Positions 35,137-48,823 of a stretch of DNA of 64,000 bases are shown here, piece by piece; the stretch's first letter is position 1, and every line of letters begins with the position of its first letter. The notes under the pieces are model-generated. The model was not told where the DNA came from. It searched no databases and saw only the letters and a program-made list of their open reading frames with translations. The DNA lies in the NCBI RefSeq assembly GCF_029623395.1, contig NZ_JAPYKK010000003.1:62001-126000 (forward strand). The letters run 5' to 3'. Source of the stretch: Sphingomonas echinoides. GTDB taxonomy: Bacteria; Pseudomonadota; Alphaproteobacteria; Sphingomonadales; Sphingomonadaceae. The position numbers and the translations under genes were made by a program.

Positions 35137-35543
35137 CAGGCGGCGGCCTCGCCCAGAACCTCGGATGCGACCGAGATGTATTTGCGCCCAGCCTCGCGCG
35201 CGGCGGCGACCGCATCGACGACCTTCATCGTCTTGCGCGCCGATTCGAGCCGGATCAGCATCGGCAGGTTGATCCCCGCGATCACTTCGATCCGCCCGCG
35301 TTCGAGCAGAGAGATTGCAAGGTTGGATGGAGTCCCGCCGAACAGGTCGGTCAACAGAATGACGCCACGTCCGGCGTCGACCTGGCCGATCGCGGTGGCG
35401 ATGTCGTTGCGGCGTTCTTCCATGTCGTCTTCGGGGCCGATGCAGACCGTCGCCACGCGCTCCTGCTTGCCGACGACATGCTCCATCGCTGTCACGAATT
35501 CGTCGGCCAACCGGCCATGCGTCACGAGAACCAGCCCGATCAT
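35136..35543 (-). CDS. PTS EIIA component, mannose family
   Basis: The 135-aa EIIA-Man domain has the phospho-accepting His9 in LVTHGRLA and the family segment LLTDLFGGTPSN at about residues 69-80. There are no EIIB, EIIC or EIID partners nearby, so it is probably a regulatory acceptor of phosphate from HPr. I chose the ATG at 35543, where the conserved IGLVLVTHG begins; an ATG 7 codons earlier (35564) is possible. It ends on the HPr start. Confidence 0.92.
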   Translation of the reverse strand: MIGLVLVTHGRLADEFVTAMEHVVGKQERVATVCIGPEDDMEERRNDIATAIGQVDAGRGVILLTDLFGGTPSNLAISLLERGRIEVIAGINLPMLIRLESARKTMKVVDAVAAAREAGRKYISVASEVLGEAAA

Positions 35544-35573
35544 CGTACCGCCCCAATCATGCAACCGACCATT

Positions 35574-36515
35574 TCACGCTTCCGCCGTTCCGTCTTGCTG
35601 GCGATCATCGGGCACCCCTTCGAGCGAGTCCTGGGGGGCGGCGGCGAGATCGCGGTGTGTAACCGTGGGCGAAAATCCAGCGTCGCGCAACCGCGCCGCA
35701 ACGCGTTCGGTGACGTGGACCGAGCGGTGTCTCCCTCCGGTACAGCCGAAGGCGATCGTCAGATACGACTTGCCTTCGGCGCGGTAGCGCGGGAGCAAGA
35801 GCAGGAGCAGGTCTTCGATCCGGCTGACCGCGGCTTCGTACGCCGGGTCCTGCGCGACATAGGCGGAGACGTCGGCGTCGAGTCCCGTACCGGGACGCAA
35901 TTCGGGCACCCAGTGCGGATTGCGGAGGAACCGCATGTCGAACATTAGGTCGGCCCCGCGCGGAACGCCGCGCGCGAAACCGAACGACGTCACCGTCAAG
36001 GTTGGGCCGGCCTGGTGCTCCCGCGAGAAGGTATCGCGGACCTGTTCCGCAAGCTGGTTGCCGGTCATGTCGGTCGTGTCGATCAGGCGGTTCGCCCAGC
36101 GCCGCAATGGCGCGAGCAAGTCGCGTTCACGCGCGATTCCGTCGGCGGCGGGGCGGTCGACCGCAAGCGGATGGCGGCGGCGGGTTTCCGAATACCGCCG
36201 CTCGAGTTCGCCGCCTGCGCAATCGAGGAACAAGGTGCCGACGTCATGGCCATAGGTTTCGCGGAGATGCTTGATCCGGTCGACGATCCCGTCCGAGTCG
36301 AAATCGCGCGTCCGCACGCCGATGCCGATCGCGAGCGGCTGGCTCGATTGCTCCGCGCCCTGGGGCAAGGGCGAACTGAGAAGGCGGTCTAGCAGCGCTA
36401 GAGGGAAATTGTCGACGACCTCCCAGCCGAGATCCTCGAGCGTGCGGAGCACGGTCGACTTGCCCGCGCCGGACAGGCCGGTGACGAGCAGGATTTCCTT
36501 GGGGTCTAGCGTCAT
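35574..36515 (-). CDS. rapZ: RapZ-family nucleotide-binding protein
   Basis: The protein is 313 aa. The Walker A motif is GLSGAGKS at residues 13-20, followed by DLGWEVVDNFP. The C-terminal domain carries FGFARGVPRGADLMFDMRFL and AFGCTGGRHRSVHVTE. RapZ adapts RNase E to small RNAs in enteric bacteria; in alphaproteobacteria it is constantly linked to HprK, EIIA and HPr, with a role not yet clear. It overlaps hprK by 4 bases. Confidence 0.93.
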   Translation of the reverse strand: MTLDPKEILLVTGLSGAGKSTVLRTLEDLGWEVVDNFPLALLDRLLSSPLPQGAEQSSQPLAIGIGVRTRDFDSDGIVDRIKHLRETYGHDVGTLFLDCAGGELERRYSETRRRHPLAVDRPAADGIARERDLLAPLRRWANRLIDTTDMTGNQLAEQVRDTFSREHQAGPTLTVTSFGFARGVPRGADLMFDMRFLRNPHWVPELRPGTGLDADVSAYVAQDPAYEAAVSRIEDLLLLLLPRYRAEGKSYLTIAFGCTGGRHRSVHVTERVAARLRDAGFSPTVTHRDLAAAPQDSLEGVPDDRQQDGTAEA

Positions 36516-36934
36516 GACGCCTCTGTAGCGTGGCGGACCGCCATTTCCACCTTGATCGGCGCAGACGCCTCGAAAGGTGCGATCGCAACCTGCGGAATCG
36601 CGACCCCGTGATACGTTGCCTGCGTTTCGAGCGGCAGGCGTTCGACCGGCTGGTCCAGCCGCACCGCGAGCCTTATCGGAACGTCATCAATCGTATCGAT
36701 GAGCATGATCCCGACCCCGCGAACCTCGATCTTCCCGCGGATCGTATCCGGCGCGGTTGCGCGGAGCGCGCCGTCGTGGACAGTTACGACGGTGTAATCG
36801 TCCGCGACCAGCACCGCACCGCGGTCGATGAGCCGGAGCGCGAGATCCGATTTCCCCGAACCGGACGGCCCGAGCAACAGCACCGCTACACCATCGATCG
36901 CGACCGTGGTGGCGTGGATCGGTGCAGGGCTCAC
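36512..36934 (-). CDS. hprK: HPr kinase/phosphorylase, short (C-terminal domain only)
   Basis: The 140-aa protein starts at a GTG that overlaps the chvG stop (GTGA, 36931-36934); an ATG at 36958 is the alternative. The P-loop GPSGSGKS is at about residues 22-29, followed by DLALRLIDRGAVLVADD. The HPr-binding signature IEVRGVGI lies after it. It lacks the N-terminal domain of the 310-aa Firmicute enzyme, as is normal in alphaproteobacteria. It should phosphorylate HPr at Ser48. Confidence 0.92.
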   Translation of the reverse strand: MSPAPIHATTVAIDGVAVLLLGPSGSGKSDLALRLIDRGAVLVADDYTVVTVHDGALRATAPDTIRGKIEVRGVGIMLIDTIDDVPIRLAVRLDQPVERLPLETQATYHGVAIPQVAIAPFEASAPIKVEMAVRHATEAS

Positions 36935-38526
36935 CGCGGTTCCCCGACGGGCAAACACACCATGAACCGCGCACCGGAGACCCCGGTATGGCGGGCCTCG
37001 GCGGTGATCCGTCCCTGGTGCGCATCGACGATCGTGCGTGCGATGGCGAGGCCGAGGCCGGAATGCTTGCCGAACGCCTCGTCCGCCGGGCGCAGCGACT
37101 GGAACCGCTGGAACACTTTCTCGCGCGCGTCCGCAGGAACGCCGGGGCCCTCATCCTCGACTGCGATGACGACCTCCTCCGGCGTGCGGGACAAAGTGAT
37201 GTCGATCCGTCCGGCTTCGGGTGAGAAGGACACGGCATTGTCGATCAGATTGTCGATCACACGTTCCAGCCGCCCGCCTTCGCCCAGTACCACGAACCCC
37301 GCACCGCCGTCGTCATGCAGGTGTAGCCGAAGACCGATCCCCCGCTCGATCCCACGTTCCTCGCGACCCGCGATCAGCGCGGCGATCATCGCGCCCAGAT
37401 CGACTTCCTCGAACTTCGCGCGGCTAAGCTGCGCATCCAGCCGCGACGCTTCGGCGATGTCGGTGATGAGTCGGTCGAGCCGATGGACATCGTCGCGGAC
37501 GATTGCGAGCAGCCGCTCCTGGAGCTCGGCATCCTTGACCAGCGTCAGCCCCTCGACCGCCGAGCGCAGCGATGCGAGCGGGTTCTTCATCTCATGCGTC
37601 ACGTCCGCCGCGAACGCCTCGATCGCGTCGATCCGCGCGCGCAGCGCAAGGCTCATGTCCGACAGCGCGCGCGCGAGCATCCCGATCTCGTCACGGCGAT
37701 AGGGCAGGCGGGGGACGACGACTTCGCGCGCGCGCCCCATCCGTACGCGCACCGCGGCATAGGCGAGCCTGCGCAACGGCCGGACGATCGTGCGCGCGAG
37801 GAACAGCGACAGCAGGATCGAGACGATCGAGACGATCATCAGCACGATCCCGAGCCGGAACCGCTCGACTCGAACGGTCTGTGTGATGTCGCGGACGTTG
37901 TTGGTCGTCATCACGACCCCCCCGTGCGCGAGTTGCGCGGCGGCGGTGATTACCGGGGTACGGTCGGGGGCGCGCCACACCGTCGCGGAGACGGTCGGGG
38001 TTGCGCGGACGGTCCGCACGTCCGGCCAGTTGAGCCCCGAGAGATGTTCGCGATACAGCGGCGCGCGCGGCGTGCCGACGACGGTGTCGATGATCGCGTC
38101 GAGGACACGCGCGGAGGCCTGGCTCCAGTCCTGCTTGTCCGGGTCCTGCAGCACGAAATTGCGAAGCCCGAGCTTGCGGGTATCGATGATCGGCAGGTCG
38201 CGTCCGTCGTAGATCCGCAACCGCACGCCCGTCGCGCGCGCAAGCCTGAGCGCCAGTTCGGGGCGTTGCTGCTCGGGGACCGAGACGATCGACTCGGCGA
38301 CGAGCCGCGCTTCGCGGATCGACTGCCGCACGCGTTCGTCGACGATCCGGCTACGGTACGAATCGAGGTAGAAGAACCCGCCCGCCAGCATCGCCAGCGC
38401 GAAGACGTTAACGAACAGGATCCGCGGCGTGAGCGACACCCGCGCGGACCAGCGGAGCGACAGCGCGCGAGCATCCTCGTCGCGCGCGGGCTCGTCATTC
38501 CTCGGAGAATCGATAGCCCGCTCCAT
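36931..38526 (-). CDS. chvG: Sensor histidine kinase ChvG (ExoS-like)
   Basis: The 531-aa protein has two membrane segments (about residues 35-54 and 224-243) flanking a ~165-residue periplasmic sensor. Then come HAMP, the dimerisation box with His311 ([14 protein letters not shown]) and an ATPase domain with N ([11 protein letters not shown]) and G boxes ([16 protein letters not shown]). ChvG senses acid or envelope stress in rhizobia. The ATG at 38526 gives a 32-base overlap with chvI; a later in-frame GTG is possible but less likely. Confidence 0.92.
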   Translation of the reverse strand: MERAIDSPRNDEPARDEDARALSLRWSARVSLTPRILFVNVFALAMLAGGFFYLDSYRSRIVDERVRQSIREARLVAESIVSVPEQQRPELALRLARATGVRLRIYDGRDLPIIDTRKLGLRNFVLQDPDKQDWSQASARVLDAIIDTVVGTPRAPLYREHLSGLNWPDVRTVRATPTVSATVWRAPDRTPVITAAAQLAHGGVVMTTNNVRDITQTVRVERFRLGIVLMIVSIVSILLSLFLARTIVRPLRRLAYAAVRVRMGRAREVVVPRLPYRRDEIGMLARALSDMSLALRARIDAIEAFAADVTHEMKNPLASLRSAVEGLTLVKDAELQERLLAIVRDDVHRLDRLITDIAEASRLDAQLSRAKFEEVDLGAMIAALIAGREERGIERGIGLRLHLHDDGGAGFVVLGEGGRLERVIDNLIDNAVSFSPEAGRIDITLSRTPEEVVIAVEDEGPGVPADAREKVFQRFQSLRPADEAFGKHSGLGLAIARTIVDAHQGRITAEARHTGVSGARFMVCLPVGEPR

Positions 38527-39202
38527 AGAGAGTTTCGATCGCGTCGAAGGTCGGGTCGACTTGCCGGAACTTGCGGCGGACGCGCTTGATGTGGCTGTCG
38601 ATCGTGCGGTCGTCGACATAGATGTCGTCGTGATACGCCGCGTCCATCAACTGGTTGCGGGTCTTCACGATGCCGGGGCGCTGCGCCAGCGTTTCGAGGA
38701 TCAGGAATTCGGTGACGGTCAGCGTGACCGGCGCACCCGCCCAGGACACGCGGTGGCGCGCGGTATCCATCGCCAGCCGTCCGCGGATCAGGCTGGTTTC
38801 GGCGGTGGGTTCCTCGCTGCCCGATCCGCCTTGCGATCCTTCCGCGCGCCGCAGGATCGCGCGGATCCGCGCGATCAGCAGGCGCTGCGAGAAGGGCTTG
38901 GAGATGTAATCGTCCGCGCCCATCGCCAGTCCGAGCGCCTCGTCCAGCTCATCGTCCTTCGAGGTCAGGAAGATGACCGGGACCATGCTTTTCTCGCGCA
39001 GGCGGCGCAGCAGTTCGAGCCCGTCCATCCGCGGCATCTTGATGTCGAGGATCGCGATGTCGGGCGGATTGTCGATCAACGCCTTGAGCGCGGTTTCTCC
39101 ATCCGAATACAGCCGGGTCACGAAGCCTTCGGCCTGCAGGGTGATCGACACCGACGTCAGGATATTGCGGTCGTCGTCGACCAGCGCGATCGTTGCCGTC
39201 AT
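38495..39202 (-). CDS. chvI: Response regulator ChvI (OmpR family)
   Basis: The protein is 235 aa. The receiver domain has the acidic pocket DDD (residues 9-11) and phospho-acceptor Asp53 ([11 protein letters not shown]). The C-terminal winged helix (about 140-230) ends [20 protein letters not shown]. It is the first gene of the minus-strand signalling operon and diverges from pckA across 202 bases (39203-39404). In rhizobia ChvI controls pckA and envelope genes, which agrees with this layout. Confidence 0.94.
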   Translation of the reverse strand: MTATIALVDDDRNILTSVSITLQAEGFVTRLYSDGETALKALIDNPPDIAILDIKMPRMDGLELLRRLREKSMVPVIFLTSKDDELDEALGLAMGADDYISKPFSQRLLIARIRAILRRAEGSQGGSGSEEPTAETSLIRGRLAMDTARHRVSWAGAPVTLTVTEFLILETLAQRPGIVKTRNQLMDAAYHDDIYVDDRTIDSHIKRVRRKFRQVDPTFDAIETLYGAGYRFSEE

Positions 39203-39364
39203 CGGCGAAGGGCCTCGTGTCGTTAAAGGGCGGACCTAATCCATTACGGCCCGCGCCTCAATGCAAGCTGAACGGACACTGTCCCACCTTGTGATCGCAC
39301 CGCCAATCGCTTGTTTGACCCTGCCTGTCCTCAGCGATATGCGCCAAGGATCGAAGCATAACGA

Positions 39365-39395
39365 TGCCGACCCTCGATGGTCGGCACGGTAGGAG
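39365..39395 (+). promoter_or_regulatory. Leader hairpin and ribosome site of pckA
   Basis: TGCCGACC (39365-39372) pairs perfectly with GGTCGGCA (39379-39386) around CTCGAT. It ends 4 bases before the AGGAG ribosome site at 39391-39395, which is 9 bases from the GTG start. It may be an operator or a translation-control stem. A TTGACC (39315-39320) with TATGCG 17 bases later is a possible promoter. Confidence 0.5.
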
Positions 39396-39404
39396 AGTGA
39401 TATC

Positions 39405-41012
<1,608 letters not shown>

Positions 41013-41053
41013 TCCGCCCGGGAACCGGCACCGGGCCTCTTGCGGAGGTTCCG

Positions 41054-43422
<2,369 letters not shown>

Positions 43423-43513
43423 ACGCTCGGGGATAGCTGCAGATCGGGGGAAGACCGGGCCATTTTCCGGCACCCCCCTCCGCCGCATTTGATCCGTCAC
43501 CACAAGCCAAGCC

Positions 43514-43556
43514 AAGGCATGGCAGGAAGCAGAGTGACTGCTTCCTGCCATGCCTT
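43514..43556. repeat. 18-bp perfect hairpin downstream of guaB
   Basis: AAGGCATGGCAGGAAGCA (43514-43531) is the exact reverse complement of TGCTTCCTGCCATGCCTT (43539-43556), with a 7-base loop GAGTGAC. There is no T run after it, so it is not a standard intrinsic terminator. It lies 92 bases after the guaB stop and just before the RcnR/DmeR-type operator. Confidence 0.85.
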
Positions 43557-43583
43557 CGTTGCGCTCTGGTCTCGTTCCGGGAC

Positions 43584-43605
43584 ATAGGGTAGGGGGTATC
43601 CCTAT
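43584..43605 (+). promoter_or_regulatory. Operator for the CsoR/RcnR-type regulator
   Basis: ATAGGG (43584-43589) and CCCTAT (43600-43605) form inverted arms around TAGGGGGTAT. G-tracts inside A/T-rich inverted repeats are the recognition pattern of RcnR/FrmR/CsoR repressors. The site overlaps the start codon (ATG at 43604), and its G-tract doubles as the ribosome site, so binding would block the operon directly. Confidence 0.7.
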
Positions 43606-43879
43606 GGGACATCTCAGCGAAAAGAAGGGCGACTTGCTCGCCCGCGTGAAGCGGATCGCCGGACAGGTGGCGGCGGTCGAGCGAAGCCTGGAGCGCGATG
43701 CCGAGTGCGCTGACGTCCTTCACCTCGTCGCGGCGGTGCGCGGTGCGGTCAACGGGCTGCTCGACGAGATCGTCGTCGACCATCTGCACGAGCATGTCGC
43801 CAAACCAGGCCTGTCGGATGTGGCGCGCTCGAAAGGTGCCGAAGAGCTGGTGACGGTGATCCGTCGGTACGTGAAATAG
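43604..43879 (+). CDS. dmeR: RcnR/DmeR-type metal-sensing repressor
   Basis: The 91-aa all-helical protein of the CsoR/RcnR family has His3, Cys35 (AECADVL), His60 and His64 (VDHLHEHV) at exactly the positions of the nickel/cobalt ligands of E. coli RcnR. That favours Co/Ni sensing over copper or formaldehyde. It lies 8 bases before the CDF exporter. Together with the operator at its own start this is an autoregulated efflux operon like dmeRF of rhizobia. Confidence 0.9.
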   Translation: MGHLSEKKGDLLARVKRIAGQVAAVERSLERDAECADVLHLVAAVRGAVNGLLDEIVVDHLHEHVAKPGLSDVARSKGAEELVTVIRRYVK

Positions 43880-43887
43880 GACGTTCC

Positions 43888-44853
43888 ATGGCGACCCACT
43901 CCGCAGTCGATGCCGTCCCGCACGACCACGTCTTTCTCGGCGCATCGCACGATGAGAACGCCCGGCGCACCCGCTGGGTCGTCGCGCTCACCGCCGTGAT
44001 GATGGTCGGGGAGATCATCGCCGGCTATATTACGGGATCGATGGCGCTGCTGGCGGACGGGTTCCACATGGCGACGCACGCCGGAGCGCTCAGCGTCGCG
44101 GCAGCCGCCTATGCGTACGCGAAACGCAACGCCACGGATCGTCGCTTCAGCTTCGGCACGGGCAAGGTCGGGGACCTCGCCGGTTTCGCCTCTGCGCTCG
44201 TGCTCGGGCTGGTCGCCTTCGGGATCGGCGTCGAGTCGCTGTTGCGCCTGTATCGGCCGATCCACGTCGCGTTCGTCGAGGCGACGTGGATCGCGGTGGT
44301 CGGGCTGGGGGTCAACATCGTGAGTGCGTTCCTGCTCTCCGGCAGCCATGCGCACGGTCATGGCCACGATCATCATGGTCACGGCCATAGGCACGCGCAT
44401 GGCGACCAGCATGGGCATGACCACGGACCGGCTGTGAAGAGCCAGGACAACAATCTCCGCTCCGCCTATGTCCACGTCCTCGCCGATGCGCTGACGTCGG
44501 TGCTCGCGATCGCCGCGCTTCTGGCCGGCCGCTACCTCGGCTGGATCTGGCTGGATCCCGTGATGGGGATCGTCGGGGCGATCGTCATCGCACGCTGGTC
44601 GTGGACGCTGATGCGCGACACGGCCGCCGTCCTGCTGGACGCGACCGACGACCCTGTGGCCGACGAAGTCCGCGACCTTCTGGGCGATGCGGATGGCGCC
44701 GACATCCTGGACCTGCACGTCTGGCGGATCGGACCCGAAGCCCATGCCGGTATCGTCAGCGTGGCAGCGGGGCCCGGGATCGACCAGCAGATGATCCGCC
44801 AACGTCTGCGTCCGGTCCACGAACTCGCCCATCTGACGGTGGAAATTCGATGA
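43888..44853 (+). CDS. dmeF: Cation diffusion facilitator, DmeF-like Co/Ni exporter
   Basis: The 321-aa inner-membrane antiporter has six membrane segments from about residue 29 to 240. Transport-site motifs are ALLADGFHMATH (TM2) and HVLADALTSVLAI (TM5). Between TM4 and TM5 lies a long His-rich loop (about residues 152-180) with more than ten His. The cytoplasmic C-terminal domain is complete. It is coupled by ATGA to the DUF1289 gene and controlled by the repressor upstream. Confidence 0.9.
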   Translation: MATHSAVDAVPHDHVFLGASHDENARRTRWVVALTAVMMVGEIIAGYITGSMALLADGFHMATHAGALSVAAAAYAYAKRNATDRRFSFGTGKVGDLAGFASALVLGLVAFGIGVESLLRLYRPIHVAFVEATWIAVVGLGVNIVSAFLLSGSHAHGHGHDHHGHGHRHAHGDQHGHDHGPAVKSQDNNLRSAYVHVLADALTSVLAIAALLAGRYLGWIWLDPVMGIVGAIVIARWSWTLMRDTAAVLLDATDDPVADEVRDLLGDADGADILDLHVWRIGPEAHAGIVSVAAGPGIDQQMIRQRLRPVHELAHLTVEIR

Positions 44854-45029
44854 AGTCCCCGTGCGTCGAAATCTGCGCCTTCGACGGACGAACCGGTTGG
44901 TGCCGGGCCTGCGGGCGGACCAAGCCGGAGTGCCGCAGCTGGAAGAAGGCACAGCCGCATCAGCAGAGGAAAATTGCCGCCGACCTGCCGCGGCGGCTGT
45001 CGAAGCTGGCTGCCGCCAAACCCGAGTAG
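44850..45029 (+). CDS. DUF1289-domain protein
   Basis: The 59-aa protein has the family's Cys pattern C5-x3-C9-x8-C18-x2-C21 (SPCVEICAF...GWCRACGRT), which looks like a small metal-binding site, then a basic tail. Its ATG overlaps the dmeF stop by 4 bases. The family function is unknown. It may merely be carried by the operon. Confidence 0.85.
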   Translation: MKSPCVEICAFDGRTGWCRACGRTKPECRSWKKAQPHQQRKIAADLPRRLSKLAAAKPE

Positions 45030-45169
45030 CGGCGGCGCCCGCTGACGGTCGACAAATGGGTGCTGAGCGACCACGAGCAGCTGTCCTGACCCGCACCATC
45101 GTTTCCCGAAGTCGCGAAACTGATCTAGGGGCAACCCTCAGACCCGCCAATACCCCGGAAAGACCGCCA

Positions 45170-46342
45170 ATGACCCCCGCCGCAAGAACCCAGGCCGCGA
45201 TCGAGCTGCTCGACGAGATCATCGTCGCCGCGCGCGATTCCGGCGCCGCGGCGGATACGCTGGTTGCCCGCTACTTCGCCAACCGGCGCTATGCCGGGAG
45301 CAAGGACCGTCGCGCCGTCCGCGAGCTGGTCTACGCCGCGATCCGCACGTTAGGCGAACGCCCGCGCTCTGGCCGGGCGGCAATGCTCGCGCTCGCCGCC
45401 GAGGACCCGGATCTCGCCTCGACCTTCGATGGCGTCGGCCATGGCCCTGCCGCGATCGGCGTCAGCGAAAGCAAGGCGTGGCCCGGGGTTGCGCCCAACT
45501 GGTTGCTGGAACGCCTCCGCGGGTCCGCGCTCGACGATAGCGAATTCCCCGCGTTGATCGACCGCGCGCCGCTCGACGTGCGCGTCAACCGGGACAAGGC
45601 GGCCGACCTCGCGATCGACGGCGCCGAACCGATCGCTGGCCTGCCGGACGGGTTGCGGCTGCCGACCGGCACCGATGTCGACCGGATCGAAGGCGTCCCC
45701 GAGGGCGCGCTCGAAGTCCAGGACGCGGGCAGCCAGTTCGTCACGCTCGCCGCACAGGCCAAGCCGGGCCAGCGGATCGTCGATCTCTGCGCGGGCGCGG
45801 GCGGCAAGACGCTCGCGCTCGCCGCGGCGATGGGCGGGGAGGGGACGATCCTTGCGACGGATACCGATCGCAACCGGCTGTCGCGGCTAACCCCGCGTGC
45901 CGAGCGTGCGGGCGTCACGAACGTCGAAACGCGGTTGCTCAACCCGGGACGCGAAGCGGAGATGCTGGCCGACTGGGGCGGCAGCGCGGATTGCGTGCTG
46001 ATCGACGCGCCGTGCTCGGGCACCGGCACGTGGCGCCGCAATCCCGAGGCACGCTGGCGGCTGAGCCCCGAGCGGCTCGATCGTCTGGTCGCGACGCAGC
46101 AGCATGTCCTGTCGATCGGCGCGGCGCTGGTACGGCCGGGCGGGGCGCTGGTCTACATCGTCTGCTCGCTGCTCGACGAGGAAGGGGCCGCACAGGTCTC
46201 GGCGTTTCTCGCGGATCACGCGGGCTGGCATGCCGAGCGGCTGTCCTTGCCCGCTGGTCGCTCGCACGGACCGGGAGTCCGGCTGACGCCTACGCACGAT
46301 GCGACCGACGGGTTTTTTGTCGCACGATTGACGCGTGGGTGA
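45170..46342 (+). CDS. RsmB/NOP2-type RNA cytosine-C5 methyltransferase
   Basis: The protein is 390 aa. The N-terminal NusB-like helical domain covers about residues 1-130. The SAM site is [19 protein letters not shown] (about 203-221). The catalytic Cys is in [19 protein letters not shown] and the helper Cys in [10 protein letters not shown] (usually TCS). It is shorter and more diverged than E. coli RsmB, so the 16S target is likely but not proved. The ATG is 45170, which suits the domain boundary. Confidence 0.9.
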   Translation: MTPAARTQAAIELLDEIIVAARDSGAAADTLVARYFANRRYAGSKDRRAVRELVYAAIRTLGERPRSGRAAMLALAAEDPDLASTFDGVGHGPAAIGVSESKAWPGVAPNWLLERLRGSALDDSEFPALIDRAPLDVRVNRDKAADLAIDGAEPIAGLPDGLRLPTGTDVDRIEGVPEGALEVQDAGSQFVTLAAQAKPGQRIVDLCAGAGGKTLALAAAMGGEGTILATDTDRNRLSRLTPRAERAGVTNVETRLLNPGREAEMLADWGGSADCVLIDAPCSGTGTWRRNPEARWRLSPERLDRLVATQQHVLSIGAALVRPGGALVYIVCSLLDEEGAAQVSAFLADHAGWHAERLSLPAGRSHGPGVRLTPTHDATDGFFVARLTRG

Positions 46343-46376
46343 TACCGCTGTGCGCGTGACGAAGCTGGAGTATCTC

Positions 46377-46898
46377 ATGCGCTACACCCCCGTTGCGATC
46401 GCCGCCGCGATGACGCTGCTGACGATCGGAACCGCCGTTCAGGGCCAGCGCGCCGAAGATGCGATCGACGCGCGCTCGCTCGCGCTGCTCGCCAAGGGGC
46501 GGGCGTTGCAGAGCGCGGGGAATCTCGATGGGGCGACCGACATGCTTGAAAGCGCGGTCACGGTCGATCCGCGCAATCGCGATGCCTTCGTCGCGCTCGG
46601 ACAGGTCGCGCAATCGAGGGCATTGCCCGGCAAGGCGATCCGACTGTACCGCGAGGCGCTATCGCTCGATCCGAACGACATCGCTGCATTGCGCGGGCAG
46701 GGCGAAGCGCTCGTCGCGCGCGGGGCGGTGCAACGGGCGCGCGAGAATCTTGCCAAGATCCGGACGGTCTGCGCCAAGCGCGCCTGCCCGGAGATCGCGG
46801 CGCTGACTGCATCGATCGCCAAGGGGCCCCCGATCGTGACGGCGGCTGCGGCGACCGTCGTGCCGCCACCCGCGGGGACGCCGACCGCCAAGGACTGA
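46377..46898 (+). CDS. Exported tetratricopeptide-repeat protein
   Basis: The 173-aa protein has a signal peptide ([20 protein letters not shown], cleavage near residue 22-24). Two to three TPR units follow at about residues 35-130 ([58 protein letters not shown]). A Pro/Ala-rich tail closes it. GGAG lies 7 bases before the ATG at 46377. Probably periplasmic; partner unknown. Confidence 0.8.
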   Translation: MRYTPVAIAAAMTLLTIGTAVQGQRAEDAIDARSLALLAKGRALQSAGNLDGATDMLESAVTVDPRNRDAFVALGQVAQSRALPGKAIRLYREALSLDPNDIAALRGQGEALVARGAVQRARENLAKIRTVCAKRACPEIAALTASIAKGPPIVTAAAATVVPPPAGTPTAKD

Positions 46899-46946
46899 GG
46901 CGGGTCGTCTAGTTTACGGCCTGACCTTCCGGCCAGGGACGCGCGC

Positions 46947-47789
46947 CTAATCCAGCGCGCGCGCGACCGCGACGAACTCGGCGACGCTGATCGTTTCCGC
47001 GCGGCGGGTCGAATCGATGCCCACCGCCTCCAAGGCATCGAGCGCGCCGGGCACGCCCTTGAGACTCTGCCGCAGCATCTTGCGGCGCTGCCCGAACGCG
47101 GCGCCGGTCAGCCGTTCGAGCGTCGCGAAGCGAACGGCGTCGGGTGCGGCTTCGGGCACGATATGCACCACCGCAGACATCACCTTGGGCGGCGGCGTAA
47201 AGGCCGAGCGGTGGACCGGCATCGCCAGCGTCGCCTTGCTCCGCCACTGCGCCAGCACTGCTAGCCGCCCGTAAGCGTCGTCATCGGTCCTGGCGACGAT
47301 CCGGTCGGCGACTTCGCGCTGGAACATCAGCGTCAGGCTTTGCCACCACGGTGCCCAGTCTGCCGACAGCCACCGCACCAGCAGGGCGGTGCCGATATTA
47401 TAGGGAAGGTTGGAGGCGATGTGCGGTTTGCCCTCAAACAAGGGCACCGCGTCGATCTCGAGCGCATCGCCTTCGATCACCCGCAACTGACCCGGAAAGG
47501 CTTCGCTCAGTTCGGCCAGCGCCGGGATACAGCGCCGGTCACGCTCGATCGCGGTTACCCGCGCCCCTGCGGCGAGCAGCGCGCGGGTCAGGCCACCCGG
47601 ACCAGGTCCGATCTCCAACACGTCCGCGCCCTGCAAATCCCCCGGAATGCGCGCGATCCGCGCGAGCAGTTGCGCATCGAGCAGGAAATTCTGTCCCAAC
47701 GCCTTGCTGGCGGCGAGCCCGTGGCGGGCGATGACGTCGCGCAATGGCGGCAGATCGGGGCGCGCGGGTGCCCCCTCGGGCGAACTCAC
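46947..47789 (-). CDS. rsmA: 16S rRNA dimethyladenosine transferase (KsgA)
   Basis: This 280-aa enzyme dimethylates two adenines near the 16S 3' end. Motifs are [10 protein letters not shown] (about residues 27-36), [16 protein letters not shown] (about 53-68) and the catalytic NLPYNIGT. The start is a GTG at 47789 overlapping the pdxA stop (GTGA); the frame upstream of it is antisense-like read-through. It is the last gene of lptD-surA-pdxA-rsmA, a conserved order. Confidence 0.95.
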   Translation of the reverse strand: MSSPEGAPARPDLPPLRDVIARHGLAASKALGQNFLLDAQLLARIARIPGDLQGADVLEIGPGPGGLTRALLAAGARVTAIERDRRCIPALAELSEAFPGQLRVIEGDALEIDAVPLFEGKPHIASNLPYNIGTALLVRWLSADWAPWWQSLTLMFQREVADRIVARTDDDAYGRLAVLAQWRSKATLAMPVHRSAFTPPPKVMSAVVHIVPEAAPDAVRFATLERLTGAAFGQRRKMLRQSLKGVPGALDALEAVGIDSTRRAETISVAEFVAVARALD

Positions 47790-48823
47790 GCGCCGATCGC
47801 GGCGCGACGATCGGCAGCGTCGCCCGCCAGCCGGATCGCCGCGATCATCGCGCCCGGTTCGGCAATGTTCTTGCCCGCGATATCGAACGCGGTCCCGTGA
47901 TCGGGCGAGGTCCGCACGATCGGCAAACCCAGCGTGATGTTGACGCCTTCGTCGAAATACAGCGTCTTGATCGGGATCAGCGCCTGGTCGTGGTAGCAGC
48001 ACATCACCGCATCATAGTTCAGCCGAGCGCGCGGGTGGAACAGCGTGTCGGCGGCGAACGGTCCGGTCGCAGCGATGCCCTCGGCGCACAATTGGGCGAC
48101 CGCCGGGGCGATGATGTCGATTTCCTCGCGCCCGATCGCGCCGCTTTCGCCCGCATGCGGATTGAGCCCCGCGAACGCGATGCGCGGCGCTGCGATACCG
48201 AAGTTGCGAGTCAGCCCACGCGCAGTCGCGCGGCCCTTGGACACCAGCAGCTCGACCGACAGCAAGCCGCCGACATCCGCGAGCGCGACGTGCGTCGTCA
48301 TCGGCACGACGCGCAGGTCAGGACCGGCCAGCATCATCACCGCATTCTCACCCGCAATGCCACAGCGTTCCGCGACGAATTCGGTCTGGCCCGGGTAATT
48401 GAACCCGATGTGGTAGAGCTGCGCCTTGGAGACCGGCGCGGTCACCAGCGCGCGCGCGGCGCCCGACCGGACGAGGCCCGCCGCAAGCTCCAACGCGCGC
48501 AACGCACAGCGCGCACCCGCGACGTCGGGATGGCCGGGAACGATCTCGCCGCCATCCTCCACCGTCAGCACGGGCAGGGCATGGTCGAACACGCCGCGCG
48601 CAGCGTCCGGGTGGAGGATCGCCTCGACCGGGCCATCCCATACCGCCGCGATCGCGCGCACGTCGCCCGTCGCGAAGAACGCCGGCAAACCGGCATCGCG
48701 TCGCTTCATCCAGGCCTTCGCCAGGATTTCCGGACCAATCCCGGCCGGGTCGCCCATCGAGACGACAAGCGGCGCGAGCTGCGTCGAGGCGACCGTCTCA
48801 ACGATATTCGATGATCGCATCAC
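47786..48823 (-). CDS. pdxA: 4-hydroxythreonine-4-phosphate dehydrogenase
   Basis: This 345-aa enzyme acts in the DXP-dependent pyridoxal phosphate pathway. Motifs are [13 protein letters not shown] (about residues 20-32), the metal-binding [24 protein letters not shown] and [15 protein letters not shown], and [11 protein letters not shown] near the C-terminus. It begins 26 bases inside surA (two adjacent Met codons at 48823 and 48820). Confidence 0.95.
   Translation of the reverse strand: MMRSSNIVETVASTQLAPLVVSMGDPAGIGPEILAKAWMKRRDAGLPAFFATGDVRAIAAVWDGPVEAILHPDAARGVFDHALPVLTVEDGGEIVPGHPDVAGARCALRALELAAGLVRSGAARALVTAPVSKAQLYHIGFNYPGQTEFVAERCGIAGENAVMMLAGPDLRVVPMTTHVALADVGGLLSVELLVSKGRATARGLTRNFGIAAPRIAFAGLNPHAGESGAIGREEIDIIAPAVAQLCAEGIAATGPFAADTLFHPRARLNYDAVMCCYHDQALIPIKTLYFDEGVNITLGLPIVRTSPDHGTAFDIAGKNIAEPGAMIAAIRLAGDAADRRAAIGA

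Noticed and set aside
43514-43556. Intrinsic terminator of guaB
   Set aside because: The stem is strong but no T run follows, and it lies 92 bases after the stop; kept only as an unexplained hairpin.
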